35,864 bases of DNA from Cyanobacteria bacterium FACHB-63 (GCA_014695255.1 JACJNX010000131.1:1-35864), one strand, 5' to 3'. Numbered from the stretch's first letter, positions 8,220-17,210 are shown. Translations and numbers: made by a program. Notes: a model not told the origin generated them from the letters alone.

Positions 8220-11200
8220 ATGCCCCAGCCTTGGCAAGCAACAGAACAACTGTTTGTAGGCAACAGTGAAATGGCAATGCTGATGAGATCGCTCGATTGG
8301 TCGCAAACTCTGCTAGGTCCGGTTTTGGATTGGCCACTCAGCTTAAAAACAGCTGTAAATATCTGCCTAAACTCTCGCTTTCCCATGGTCATCTGGTGGG
8401 GCAAGGACTTGGTGTTGCTCTATAACGATGCTTGGCGACCGATTCTAGGTACCAAACACCCAAAGGCTTTAGGCAAGCCAGGACGGGAGGTGTGGGCAGA
8501 AATCTGGGACATTATTGGCGTGCAGCTTCATAGTGTTTTGGAAACAGCGCAGGCAACCTGGTCTGACGATATGCTGCTGCTTGTTGATCGGTACGGATAT
8601 ACAGAAGAAGCTTACTTCACTTACTCCTATAGCCCAATATTTTTGGAATCAGGTGAGGTTGGTGGGGCGTTTACAGCCGTGACGGAAACAACCCGACGAG
8701 TCGTTGGTGAGCGGCGGCTGAGTACTTTGCGGGAGCTGGCAGCAAATACCGTAGAAGCCAAGTCGGTTGGAGAAACCTGTCGGATTGCGATGGCTACCCT
8801 TGCCGACAATCCTTACGATATTCCCTTTGCTTTGCTATATCTGATCGAGCAGGATGGAAAGCAAGCTCGTTTGATTGAAGCGGTGAGGCTAGATGCTAGC
8901 ACAACTGCTAGTTTGGAACAGGTTGATTTAACCCAAGACCAGGATAGTTGGAAGCTTGCCCAAGTCCAAAAAACAGGGGAAGCTGAACTGGTTGATGAAT
9001 TAATTCAGACATTTGGAGCGATATCGGGCGGAGCATGGGATGAGCCTTCGCGATCTGCACTCGTTCTGCCAATTGCTCAAGCTGGACAAAAAGGGCAATT
9101 AGCAGGTTTTTTGGTGCTTGGTATTAGTCCTCGTCGGGAATTTGATGATGAATACCGAGGATTTTTTGACCTAGTTGCCAGTAATGTGGCAACTGCGATC
9201 GCCAATGCTGAGGCGTACGAAGCAGAACGAAAACGGGCGGAAGCATTAGCCGAACTCGATCACGCCAAAACCGTCTTTTTTAGTAACGTCAGTCACGAGT
9301 TTCGCACACCTCTCACGTTAATGTTGGGACCGCTTAAAGATGCGTTGAGTGACCCAAACGAACCCCTATCTGCAAATCAGCAAGCGCGAATTGAAATGGT
9401 GCAGCGCAATGGGTTGCGACTGTTGAAACTGGTCAATACCCTACTTGACTTTTCTCGCATTGAAGCCGGACGAGTGCAAGCATCCTATGAGCCGATTGAT
9501 TTAGCTGCCTTTACCACAGAACTGGCATCCGTATTTCGATCCGCGATCGAACGAGCAAAACTGAAGCTCCTGGTACACTGTCCACCCCTACCTGAGGCGG
9601 TGTGTGTCGATCGAGAAATGTGGGAGAAGATTGTCTTCAACTTGCTGTCAAATGCCTTTAAGTTCACGTTCGCAGGAGAAATTTCGGTTTGCTTGCAGTG
9701 GGCAGACGATTGGGTAAATTTAGTTGTGCGAGATACAGGAATTGGCATTCCTGCCGCAGAGTTACCGCATTTGTTTGAACGATTTCATCGGGTTGAAGGA
9801 GCGAAGGGGCGCAGCATTGAAGGATCAGGGATTGGGTTGTCTCTTGTCCAAGAACTGGTTAAACTCCATCAAGGCACGATCGATGTCACCAGTGTTGAGG
9901 GAGCAGGTACCTGTTTTACCATCTCTATCCCAACCGGAACGGCTCATTTGCCCCAAGCCCGAATCGGTGCGACTCGGGCTTGGGCTTCAACGGCACTAAG
10001 CGCCAACTCCTATCTAGAAGAAGCTTTGCAATGGCTGCCGGAAGGGGCTGAGTTTACCCTGCGGGAATCACAAGGCGCTACCGTTTTGAGTTCAGACTTA
10101 ACATCTGAGTCGTTTATTCAAACTTCAACCTTTGGTCCTCGAAACACTCAAACTGCTCGAATTCTTTTGGTTGATGACAATTCAGACATGCGCAATTATG
10201 TCAAGCGGTTGTTAAATCAGCAGTATGAGGTCGAAGCTGTGTCGGATGGAGCCGCGGCATTAGCTGCTATTCACCAACAGGTTCCAGACTTGGTTCTGAC
10301 CGATGTCATGATGCCTAGACTTGATGGGTTTGGTTTACTGCAAGCGCTCCGCTCTGAGCCGCAAACTAGGGAAGTGCCCATGATCATGCTATCGGCTCGT
10401 GCGGGGGAAGAGGCTCGCATTGAAGGACTCACAGCAGGAGCTGATGATTACCTGACCAAACCCTTTTCAGCCCGTGAACTGCTAGCACGGGTGGAGGCAA
10501 CCTTAAAATTGGCCCGACTGCGACGGGAGACCGCTCAAACCCTTCAGCGCAGTGAAGAACGCTATCGGGCCTTCGTGCAGCAAAGTTCCGAAGGGATTTG
10601 GTGCCTTGAACTTGAGCAGCCTCTGTCGAGCGACTTTTCTGAGGAGGAGCAGATTCAACATTTTTATCAACACGGTTATTTAGCAGAGGGCAACCAGGTG
10701 GTGGCACAGATGTATGGAGTTGCCTCTCCTCAAGACCTCATCGACATGAGGCTATCTAATTTCTTAGTACCATCCGACCCGCGCAACCTGGAGTATTTAC
10801 GTGCCTTTATTCGGGCGAACTATCGGCTAACGGATGCTGAATCTTATGAGGTTGATCAACAAGGGAACTCAAAGATCTTCTTGAATAACTTGATTGGGAT
10901 TGTGGAAGATGGAAAACTGATACGAGCTTGGGGCACTCAGCGAGATATTACCGATCGCAAACGGGCCGAACTCAATAATCAATTTCTGAATCAACTCGAT
11001 CAACGGTTACGCCAACTTTCCTCTGCTGAAGCCATGGCAGGGGAAGCTATCAGGATGCTGGGTGAGTATCTCAATGTTGATCGCTGTCTGTGGGACAGAA
11101 TCAATTGGGTAGAAGGCGTCGCGATTGTTGAGCAAGATTGGTGCAAACAGGAGTTGCCAAGCTTAGTTGGAACTTATCAAGTCTCAAATTTTATTTTGCC

Positions 11201-13031
11201 TGATCTGGTAGACCTATTTCGCAGAGGGCAACCTGCTGTTGTTTCAGATGTCACCACCTATCCTTATACTGCGCCCTTCGCCGATAATATGCTCTCTCTG
11301 CATATTCGTGCCTTTGTCGCTGTTCCCTGTGTTTATGAGGGGCACTGGGTCGCAACACTTGCCGTTAACAGTAAAACGACACGGAACTGGCAAGCAGATG
11401 AAGTTTCACTACTACGAGAATTTGTTGCCCGCCTCTGGTCGCTGATTGAACATACCCGAGCAATTGACGAACTCCATCAGAGCGAAGCTGAACTGCGCCA
11501 TCTTGCCAATGCGATGCCTCAAATTGTCTGGATTTCTGGAGCTGACGGTTATTTAGAGTTCATCAACGATCGCTGGATCGAATATACCGGACTGAGTCTA
11601 GAGCAAAGCCGCAAGCAAGCATTGATGGAACAGGTGATTCATCCTGAAGATAGACAACAGCTCCAGGATGACTTTGCCCACGCTCAGAAGACCAAATCCT
11701 CCTATCAATCCCAATTCCGCTTAATTCAACCAGACGGCAGTCTCCGGTACTTTCTCGCTCGTGCAACGCCGATTCAAGATGAACACGGCCAAATTCACAA
11801 ATGGTATGGCACCTCAACCGACATTACTGAACTCAAACAACTTGAAGCCGAACGCACTCGATTGTTGACACAAGAACAAGCTGCACGAGAGTCCGCAGAA
11901 AACGCCAATCGAATTAAGGATGAATTTCTAGCGGTGCTATCTCATGAACTGCGATCACCGCTCAACCCCATTCTTGGTTGGGCAAAACTTCTGAAAGATG
12001 GCAATCTTGATGCTGCTAAAACCGCTCAAGCGATCGCCACTATTGAACGGAACGCTAAATTACAATCAGAGCTGATTGAAGACTTGCTCGATGTCTCTCG
12101 GATTCTGCAAGGAAAACTCAGTCTGAATAATAGTTCTGTTCATCTCACGGCAATCATCCAATCGGCGATCGAGACCGTGCGACTTGCAGCAGAAGCAAAG
12201 TCAATTCGGGTAAAGACAGTTTTTGATCCTCAGGTTAGACAGGTCCGAGGTGATGCAACCCGCTTACAGCAGGTGGTATGGAACTTGCTCTCTAATGCAG
12301 TGAAGTTCACGCCCACAGGTGGACAGGTTGAAGTGCGATTAGAACAAATGGATAATCACGCTCAAATTAAGGTGAGCGACACTGGAAAAGGTATTTCTCC
12401 CAACTTTCTGCCCCACGTGTTTGACTATTTTCGTCAAGCAGATGCGACAACGACCCGCAGGTTTGGCGGACTAGGATTAGGACTGGCGATCGTGCGTCAC
12501 TTGGTCGAACTTCACGGAGGGTCAGTTAGCGTTGAAAGTCTGGGTGAAGGGCAAGGGGCAACCTTCACCGTTCGGCTTCCACTCATACCAACTCTCGGGG
12601 AAGCCAACCAAGATGAGCACTTATCTGAGCAAGCACTGAATTTGAATGGCATTAAGATTCTGGTCGTGGATGATGAAACCGATACGCGGGAATTCGTGGT
12701 ATTTCTGTTGCAACAGCAAGGGGCGGAGGTCATAGCTGCTACGTCAGGTTACGAAGCACTGCTCATTGTGCCTCAAGCAAGGCCAGACGTTCTACTCAGC
12801 GATATTGGCATGCCGGATATGGATGGCTATATGCTGATTCAGCAGGTAAGAATGCTAGCACCAGAGCAAGGGGGACAAGTTCTGGCGATCGCGCTAACGG
12901 CTTATGCTGGGGAGATGAATCAACAACAAGCAATCGCAGCAGGATTTCAAAAGCATGTCTCAAAGCCCGTCGAGCCAGATACGCTTGTTCAAGCGATCTC
13001 TAGTTTAGTCAATCAGAAAATGCCAATTTGA
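8220..13031 (+). CDS. Dual-module hybrid histidine kinase (two kinase cores, two receivers)
   Basis: A 1603-residue protein with two complete hybrid kinase modules in tandem. Module 1: PAS-like 24-160 (WWGKDLVLLYNDAW), GAF 165-331, HisKA with His359 (SNVSHEFRTPLT), HATPase with NLLSNAFKF (about 474), DTGIGIP and GSGIGLSL, and receiver with Asp695 (LVLTDVMMP). Module 2: PAS 781-917, GAF 924-1081, PAS 1091-1211, HisKA with His1242 (LSHELRSPLNP), HATPase (1349-1457) and receiver with Asp1528 (LLSDIGMP). All catalytic motifs appear intact. Module 1 is only distantly related to module 2, whereas module 2 is nearly a copy of the end of the preceding kinase. The ATG at 8220 follows GAGGAGAGAG at a good distance; an upstream TTG at 8196 is less likely. 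The gap to the previous gene is 141 bases. Ligands are unknown. Confidence 0.95.
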   Translation: MPQPWQATEQLFVGNSEMAMLMRSLDWSQTLLGPVLDWPLSLKTAVNICLNSRFPMVIWWGKDLVLLYNDAWRPILGTKHPKALGKPGREVWAEIWDIIGVQLHSVLETAQATWSDDMLLLVDRYGYTEEAYFTYSYSPIFLESGEVGGAFTAVTETTRRVVGERRLSTLRELAANTVEAKSVGETCRIAMATLADNPYDIPFALLYLIEQDGKQARLIEAVRLDASTTASLEQVDLTQDQDSWKLAQVQKTGEAELVDELIQTFGAISGGAWDEPSRSALVLPIAQAGQKGQLAGFLVLGISPRREFDDEYRGFFDLVASNVATAIANAEAYEAERKRAEALAELDHAKTVFFSNVSHEFRTPLTLMLGPLKDALSDPNEPLSANQQARIEMVQRNGLRLLKLVNTLLDFSRIEAGRVQASYEPIDLAAFTTELASVFRSAIERAKLKLLVHCPPLPEAVCVDREMWEKIVFNLLSNAFKFTFAGEISVCLQWADDWVNLVVRDTGIGIPAAELPHLFERFHRVEGAKGRSIEGSGIGLSLVQELVKLHQGTIDVTSVEGAGTCFTISIPTGTAHLPQARIGATRAWASTALSANSYLEEALQWLPEGAEFTLRESQGATVLSSDLTSESFIQTSTFGPRNTQTARILLVDDNSDMRNYVKRLLNQQYEVEAVSDGAAALAAIHQQVPDLVLTDVMMPRLDGFGLLQALRSEPQTREVPMIMLSARAGEEARIEGLTAGADDYLTKPFSARELLARVEATLKLARLRRETAQTLQRSEERYRAFVQQSSEGIWCLELEQPLSSDFSEEEQIQHFYQHGYLAEGNQVVAQMYGVASPQDLIDMRLSNFLVPSDPRNLEYLRAFIRANYRLTDAESYEVDQQGNSKIFLNNLIGIVEDGKLIRAWGTQRDITDRKRAELNNQFLNQLDQRLRQLSSAEAMAGEAIRMLGEYLNVDRCLWDRINWVEGVAIVEQDWCKQELPSLVGTYQVSNFILPDLVDLFRRGQPAVVSDVTTYPYTAPFADNMLSLHIRAFVAVPCVYEGHWVATLAVNSKTTRNWQADEVSLLREFVARLWSLIEHTRAIDELHQSEAELRHLANAMPQIVWISGADGYLEFINDRWIEYTGLSLEQSRKQALMEQVIHPEDRQQLQDDFAHAQKTKSSYQSQFRLIQPDGSLRYFLARATPIQDEHGQIHKWYGTSTDITELKQLEAERTRLLTQEQAARESAENANRIKDEFLAVLSHELRSPLNPILGWAKLLKDGNLDAAKTAQAIATIERNAKLQSELIEDLLDVSRILQGKLSLNNSSVHLTAIIQSAIETVRLAAEAKSIRVKTVFDPQVRQVRGDATRLQQVVWNLLSNAVKFTPTGGQVEVRLEQMDNHAQIKVSDTGKGISPNFLPHVFDYFRQADATTTRRFGGLGLGLAIVRHLVELHGGSVSVESLGEGQGATFTVRLPLIPTLGEANQDEHLSEQALNLNGIKILVVDDETDTREFVVFLLQQQGAEVIAATSGYEALLIVPQARPDVLLSDIGMPDMDGYMLIQQVRMLAPEQGGQVLAIALTAYAGEMNQQQAIAAGFQKHVSKPVEPDTLVQAISSLVNQKMPI
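11870..13010 (+). repeat. Copy 2 of duplicated HisKA-HATPase-receiver segment
   Basis: Partner of 6926-8072, in direct orientation about 4.9 kb away. It begins at a shared CAAGAACAAGCTGC and runs through the receiver. Because the copies are direct and close, recombination between them could delete the intervening kinase module and leave one chimeric gene. Confidence 0.85.
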
Positions 13032-13084
13032 GTGCAGACTCAGGTCACAATTCTCAACCAAGGATACTCAAGGATAAAATTCTA

Positions 13085-13836
13085 GCGTTGCTGAATAGTG
13101 GGAGGAATCAAGCAGGAATTGGGATATCCCAAAATCTCAAGTAGTGAAGTAACAAGCGGATTGAATGTCTCAGCATTTCTTCTGATTTGGAATAGCACAA
13201 TGTTTTGCGATGTAATCGGGCGAGATAGTGCCGCAATCGCGTATTTTCACCTTCGACTCGTGTCATGTAGGTTTTGCTCACAATCTGATCTCCCGGTGGG
13301 ATAAATCTTGGATAGACCCTCCAACCATCGGTGACATAGAAATAACACTGCCATGCTCTAACAGTTGCCCACAGCAGTGCAAACGTCTCTGCACTAGGTC
13401 TACCTAACACCCAACCTAAGATGCCTGCTCTAAAGTGGTCTACTGCCGTCCACAACCAAGTTTTGTTTTTTTAGCTCCCACAAATGTTTCGAGTTCATCG
13501 AGTTCTCCAACTTGCGGGGTCTGTTCTGGAGCATAAGCATCAGGCAGGTGTTCTCCCACTTGTTTAACCCAGCAAATGACAGTTGTATGGTGAACACCTG
13601 TAACGCGTTCAATGCCTTGAAAGCCCATGCCATTGACATACAGGCGTAAGCATTGCTGCTTGATGTCATCACTGTATCCTTGGGGCGCATTATAGCGATC
13701 AATGAATTGAGGCTACAACTGACACATGTAATTTTGCTTCCCTCTTCTCTTTCCGTTCTTACGGATGTGAGCCGATTGGCATTCTGGACATTGCATTAGA
13801 ACTCATCCCAATTCCTCCCTCTATTATGCAACACCA
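13085..13836 (-). mobile_element. IS1-family insertion sequence, decayed
   Basis: About 750 bp, close to the usual IS1 length. The ends form a terminal inverted repeat: 13087-13108 against 13811-13832, 19 of 22 positions matching, with the shared inner sequence GGGAGGAAT. The single encoded product is an IS1-type transposase on the minus strand. No clear 8-9 bp target duplication was found. The element follows the dual kinase by about 50 bases, and a relic of a different element abuts its right end. Confidence 0.85.
13108..13796 (-). pseudogene. IS1-family transposase (InsA/InsB type) with internal stop
   Basis: DDE transposase of IS1 type read on the minus strand. The N-terminus starts MQCPECQSAHIRKNGKRRGK, half of the InsA zinc finger. 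The second Cys pair is then destroyed by small deletions that leave a TAG at 13713-13715. The frame resumes with QFIDRYNAPQGYSDDIKQQC and continues through GMGFQGIERVTGVHHTTV. At 13465-13472 the coding strand has A7C. Slipping back one base there joins this frame to NKTWLWTAVDHF and on to the end near 13108. That is the normal programmed -1 frameshift site of IS1, so the frame change is native and only the early TAG is damage. The protein is probably inactive unless the finger region has been misread. Confidence 0.8.
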
Positions 13837-13838
13837 AA

Positions 13839-13860
13839 TAATGTTTCGCCAGCAGTATCC
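13839..13860. repeat. Solo terminal inverted repeat of an IS1182-type element
   Basis: The reverse complement reads GATACT, two different bases, then TGGCGAAACATT. This matches 18 of 20 positions of the right terminal repeat of the IS1182-family element at 35600-35626. It sits about 3 bases from the right end of the IS1 relic. A GATACT also occurs left of the IS1 relic at about 13063-13068, so an older IS1182-derived element may have been hit by IS1. Confidence 0.65.
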
Positions 13861-13887
13861 AATTTGATTGAGAGTGGATGTGCAACT

Positions 13888-14544
13888 TCACCTCGTTTCA
13901 TCTTTGGATAAGGGTCGCCAATGGCGTTGTGCCCATAATGCAGCTTGAGTTCGATCGCGTAATGCTAGCTGATTTAAGATTCGGGTAACATGGTTCTTCA
14001 CGGTTCCCTCCGTCAGATGAAGCGTTTGAGCAATCTCGCGATTACTTTTGCCTTCAACAATCAGCGATAATACTTCTTGTTCCCGTTCACTGAAGTTCGG
14101 TTGCTCGACTCGCAACACCGTCGAACCTAAGTTGAGTTGAGCAAACACTTTCGGCGCGATCGTCGGTCCAAGTTGACTATGACCCTGGTAAAGATTGCGA
14201 ATTGCCGTAGCAACTTGGGGCGACGGGGTACTTTTTAAGAGATAGCCGTACGCCCCAGCTTGTAGCGATCGCAGAATATAGTCATCCTCATCAAAGGTTG
14301 TTAGCACTAAAATTCGCATCCAGGGATAGCGCTGATGAATTTCTCGCGTGGCTTCTACACCGTCACACACAGGCATTCGAACATCCATCAAAATTACATC
14401 CGGTTGATGTTGAGCCGCAAGCGTAATCGCTGCCTGTCCATGCTGTGCTTGTCCCACAATCTCTAGGTCAGGTTCTAGCAAGAGCAAAGCGGCTAACCCT
14501 TGTCGAAAGATAGGCTGATCATCCACCAGTAAGACTCGAATCAT
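13888..14544 (-). CDS. NarL/FixJ-family response regulator
   Basis: A 218-residue DNA-binding response regulator. The receiver occupies 1-120, with acidic pair DD (8-9), phospho-acceptor Asp54 (VILMDVRMP), Thr in VLTTFDEDD and Lys in YLLKSTPS. The LuxR-type HTH lies at about 150-210 (FSEREQEVLSLIVEGKSNRE, then EGTVKNHVTRIL). The chosen ATG at 14544 has AAGGTGAG just upstream. A GTG at 14553 overlapping the kinase stop codon is the alternative. It is translationally coupled to the upstream histidine kinase and is almost certainly its partner. Members of this family act as dimers on palindromes, and a strong candidate palindrome lies upstream of the operon at 15805-15822 and at two other promoters in the window. 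Confidence 0.95.
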   Translation of the reverse strand: MIRVLLVDDQPIFRQGLAALLLLEPDLEIVGQAQHGQAAITLAAQHQPDVILMDVRMPVCDGVEATREIHQRYPWMRILVLTTFDEDDYILRSLQAGAYGYLLKSTPSPQVATAIRNLYQGHSQLGPTIAPKVFAQLNLGSTVLRVEQPNFSEREQEVLSLIVEGKSNREIAQTLHLTEGTVKNHVTRILNQLALRDRTQAALWAQRHWRPLSKDETR

Positions 14545-14549
14545 AACGC

Positions 14550-15731
14550 TCACCTTGGAATTGCAACATGAATGACGGTTCCCTGTCCAGGCGCTGTTTT
14601 GATCAGCAACTGTCCACCCAGGAGCTGGACTCGCTCCTGCATTCCGCGCAGTCCAAATCCAGCATGAGGTTCATCGGGTTGAAAGCCATTGCCATCATCG
14701 ATCAGCTCGATCGTAACTTCCTCGTTACTGAAGTGTGATCGTACAATGACACAGGTTGCATTGGCGTGCTTCTGAATATTCGTCAATCCTTCTTGCACAA
14801 TGCAGTACAAGTGATGACTCGTGGATAATGGCAAGGGCGGGAAGTTCAATCTGATCTCGATTTGGAAAGATTGCTGTCGCTGGATTTGCTCTAATCGTGA
14901 CATCAGGGATTGCTGCAAATCAAATGACGGTCGGTGCAGCGTATGCAAGGCTAACCGCACCCCCTGAAGACAATCATCTGCAAGTAGTTTTGCTGTGTCT
15001 AGAGCTTGTAATGCTTGGTTTGGATTGGATTCTCGCAGTTTTTGGGCAACTTCTAGCTGAATCCCCAACGCAGTCAAGCTATGACCGAGCGAATCGTGAA
15101 TATCACGAGCAATGCGATTGCGTTCGAGGGTTGCTGCTAATTGTTCAACTTCCTGGGTAAGAGTCTCTGCCCGCAGGCGGCTTTTTCGTTCTGCCAGCAT
15201 GAGATACCCCACAACGATCGCAAATGAGCTTGCACCCAGATAAAACACAAAATGATTAAACATCAGTTTCACTGGCGCGAAATACTCCATTACCCCTTGT
15301 CTTGCAATCATTGCAAGGGTACGATCGAGGCGTTGCGGTAAACTCCAAGTCAACCCTGCAAGATAGCCCATTCCTAGCAGCAAAGTTGCAGCCATGACTT
15401 CTCGTAAGGGAATCAGCAGGCAGCTTTTCGCGATCGTCCAGTACATCAACAACTCGAACCGAAAATTACAAACTGCTGCTATCACGAAAACAGCCATGCA
15501 AAGACAAACGTAACAACGGCGCTTCCATAGGGGAGCTTGGAGTGGAGGCATGAAGCTAAGGCAGAGAAAAACTCCGTGAAATCCCGCTAATTGCGCTTGA
15601 GTCTGCCAATCATACACGCCATAGTAATTGCTGAGGAAGGCTAATAATGAACTGACAGCAATCAGTACCCAATCGACAGAGCGAAGAGTTTGACGGAGTG
15701 AATACGGCAAGACTAGCGAGGTTGATTTCAT
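14550..15731 (-). CDS. DesK/NarX-type membrane sensor histidine kinase
   Basis: A 393-residue kinase of the HisKA_3 class. The N-terminal half has about five or six hydrophobic segments (roughly 17-37, 51-66, 72-90, 93-109, 113-130 and 157-180) with little periplasmic loop, as in DesK-like membrane sensors. The dimerisation/phosphotransfer helix carries His212 in NRIARDIHDSLGHSL. The ATPase domain shows QEGLTNIQKHA, DDGNGF and GFGLRGMQERV. It autophosphorylates His212 and would pass the phosphate to the regulator encoded directly downstream, with which it overlaps or nearly overlaps. What it senses is not readable; membrane state or a membrane-active compound would fit the architecture. The ATG at 15731 starts about 74 bases from a perfect 7+7 palindrome. 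Confidence 0.95.
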   Translation of the reverse strand: MKSTSLVLPYSLRQTLRSVDWVLIAVSSLLAFLSNYYGVYDWQTQAQLAGFHGVFLCLSFMPPLQAPLWKRRCYVCLCMAVFVIAAVCNFRFELLMYWTIAKSCLLIPLREVMAATLLLGMGYLAGLTWSLPQRLDRTLAMIARQGVMEYFAPVKLMFNHFVFYLGASSFAIVVGYLMLAERKSRLRAETLTQEVEQLAATLERNRIARDIHDSLGHSLTALGIQLEVAQKLRESNPNQALQALDTAKLLADDCLQGVRLALHTLHRPSFDLQQSLMSRLEQIQRQQSFQIEIRLNFPPLPLSTSHHLYCIVQEGLTNIQKHANATCVIVRSHFSNEEVTIELIDDGNGFQPDEPHAGFGLRGMQERVQLLGGQLLIKTAPGQGTVIHVAIPR

Positions 15732-15804
15732 CTCTGGCTAAAGCAAAACAAGCAGCAAGGATTCAGATTCTTCTTAATCGTAACCAGAAAATAACTACCT
15801 CAAC

Positions 15805-15822
15805 TCATGACCTTAGTCATGA
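15805..15822 (-). promoter_or_regulatory. Palindromic operator candidate upstream of the kinase-regulator operon
   Basis: TCATGACCTTAGTCATGA is a perfect palindrome with 7-base arms around CTTA, 74 bases upstream of the kinase ATG. The core ATGAC-N4-GTCAT recurs at 29000 and 31119. On the minus strand a TACGAT hexamer lies about 24 bases beyond the palindrome and could be a -10 element, which would place the palindrome near the -35 position. Autoregulation by the NarL-type regulator is inferred. Confidence 0.65.
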
Positions 15823-16448
15823 TTGTGCCCTATCAGGTTCGGGGCTGTGCAATCATTTTTCTACACAAGCCTATCATTTCCAAACTGTGTCGTTAATCAG
15901 GAAATTTCAGCAGTTGGACTGAAGCTTCACTAACTAAGCATTTTTCCGGTTTCTGGTTTAGTGAAAATCATCATGCAGCAAAAATTCAGAGTTTGTTTTG
16001 CGAAACTTTTCTGGAACGGCTCCCTTTTAGAACTAGCGTGTGCTTTGCAGCTTGCGATAACTTCGTTACACGGGTACGTGTTCGCGCTAATCGCGCTGGT
16101 TCAACTGCCTGCGGTCTCTCAATCCCTCCGCAGCGCTAAAAATATACCATTAGATAATATCTATCACGAGAATGAAAACTTACCCAACGGTGCAGATATC
16201 TTTCCTCGACTCGGAAAAATTGCAGGCAATGATCGAGAGCAAACAAACTGCCGGAGTTCACCTTGGGGTCGAGTCGTGAGCCGTTTTTCGGGAAATTCAT
16301 CTATTCATATTGATGACCGTCGCGTCGATCGTAATGGTGAATCCTGGTTCTATAACCGCGAGCACGTACCCGTGTAGCGAAGCTATCGCAACTGTTGGAT
16401 TCACGATAGCCGCATTGATTTACTGTGAACGATAGAGGACAACATCAA
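15823..16448. other. Gene-poor stretch with foldback repeat
   Basis: About 600 bases separate the kinase promoter from the lipoprotein operon. A 138-codon open frame (15961-16377) crosses the first repeat arm and ends in the second. Its middle part (FSGNSSIHIDDRRVDRNGES, then WFYN) vaguely recalls an SH3-like domain. I do not treat it as a gene. A short stem CTGCGG/CCGCAG occurs at 16108-16133. Confidence 0.5.
16052..16391. repeat. Long inverted repeat enclosing 260 bp (MITE-like foldback)
   Basis: Arms 16052-16091 and 16352-16391 are inverted copies, 35 of 40 positions matching. The shared core is TACACGGGTACGTG. The mismatches include three transitions. The 260-bp interior encodes no recognised transposase. 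The right arm ends about 58 bases before the lipoprotein ATG. This could be a miniature inverted-repeat element, or two copies of a short interspersed repeat in opposite orientation. Confidence 0.75.
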
Positions 16449-17180
16449 ATGGTCAGTCGCAAAAAACAAGCTTACATTGCTCTTTTAGCAAGTTGGCTGA
16501 TGCTAAGTAGTGCGATCGCTAGCTGTACAAAAACTGAACCGTCAGGAAATGCACAGCCTAAAGCCATTCCTCCCGCCGTCGTTGCTAGTTCAGCCGCTTC
16601 AAAAGATTTGGGAATACAGCGATGGACAACGGTACTAAAGGGCGAATCGATGCAGGGCTTGACTTTTACAAACGATGGGAAGCTGTTGTACCGAAACAAT
16701 GTTTTGCTCAAAGAGATTCCGGTTAGCTATGTCAGTAACGGGAATGTTACCTATGCTCAACGCTTGATCGTTTCTAATCCTTCTCCATCGGGTCGATTTA
16801 ATGTGATTAGAGCTTGTGAAAGCCCAACGAATGAAACCGGACTCTGTTGGGCTGTTTTTCTGCTCGATCGACAGTCAGGAACGATCGAGAAAATTAGCAT
16901 CGCCAAGTACGGGGGGCAAGAGTGGGTAGAGTGGTCAGCCGATGAACGCTATGCAGTATTTGCAGAATCAATGGAAGGCGTTTCTTGGTTTGTTGTTCTC
17001 GATGTGCAAACTAAAGAAACGAGGATGTTTGAACAAACGGCTGCAACTGCTGATTTAGCAAGCTTCAAATGGATCGACGATCGTACCTTTGTGGCAAATA
17101 TGCTTTGTGGCGATCGAACTGACTGCCCAAAGTCACAATTTCGCGGCAACATTTCCCAACTGTTTACTAAATCGTTGTAA
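16449..17180 (+). CDS. Putative lipoprotein, propeller-like repeats
   Basis: A 243-residue exported protein. The N-terminus is a lipoprotein signal: basic MVSRKKQ, a hydrophobic core, then lipobox IASC with the acylated Cys at 26. After a Pro/Ala-rich linker the rest is beta-rich, with blade-like units such as LTFTNDGKLLYRN, VEWSADERYAVFAES and FKWIDDRTFVAN, which resemble TolB/WD-type propeller strands. Only a few blades are present. The ATG at 16449 has AGAGGAC about 8 bases upstream, so it is preferred to a GTG at 16425. It is the first of three consecutive plus-strand genes for exported proteins, with gaps of 30 and 9 bases, so an operon is likely. Its function is unknown. Confidence 0.8.
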   Translation: MVSRKKQAYIALLASWLMLSSAIASCTKTEPSGNAQPKAIPPAVVASSAASKDLGIQRWTTVLKGESMQGLTFTNDGKLLYRNNVLLKEIPVSYVSNGNVTYAQRLIVSNPSPSGRFNVIRACESPTNETGLCWAVFLLDRQSGTIEKISIAKYGGQEWVEWSADERYAVFAESMEGVSWFVVLDVQTKETRMFEQTAATADLASFKWIDDRTFVANMLCGDRTDCPKSQFRGNISQLFTKSL

Positions 17181-17210
17181 TTGCATTGTTTAATTCCTCA
17201 AAAGTTTCTC

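Noticed and set aside
13430-13702. 90-codon minus-strand frame as a separate protein
   Set aside because: It is out of register with the IS1 transposase that explains the same DNA in another frame.
15961-16377. 138-codon open frame
   Set aside because: It spans the inverted-repeat arm and ends in the other arm, has no ribosome-binding site and no recognisable family apart from a vague SH3-like stretch.
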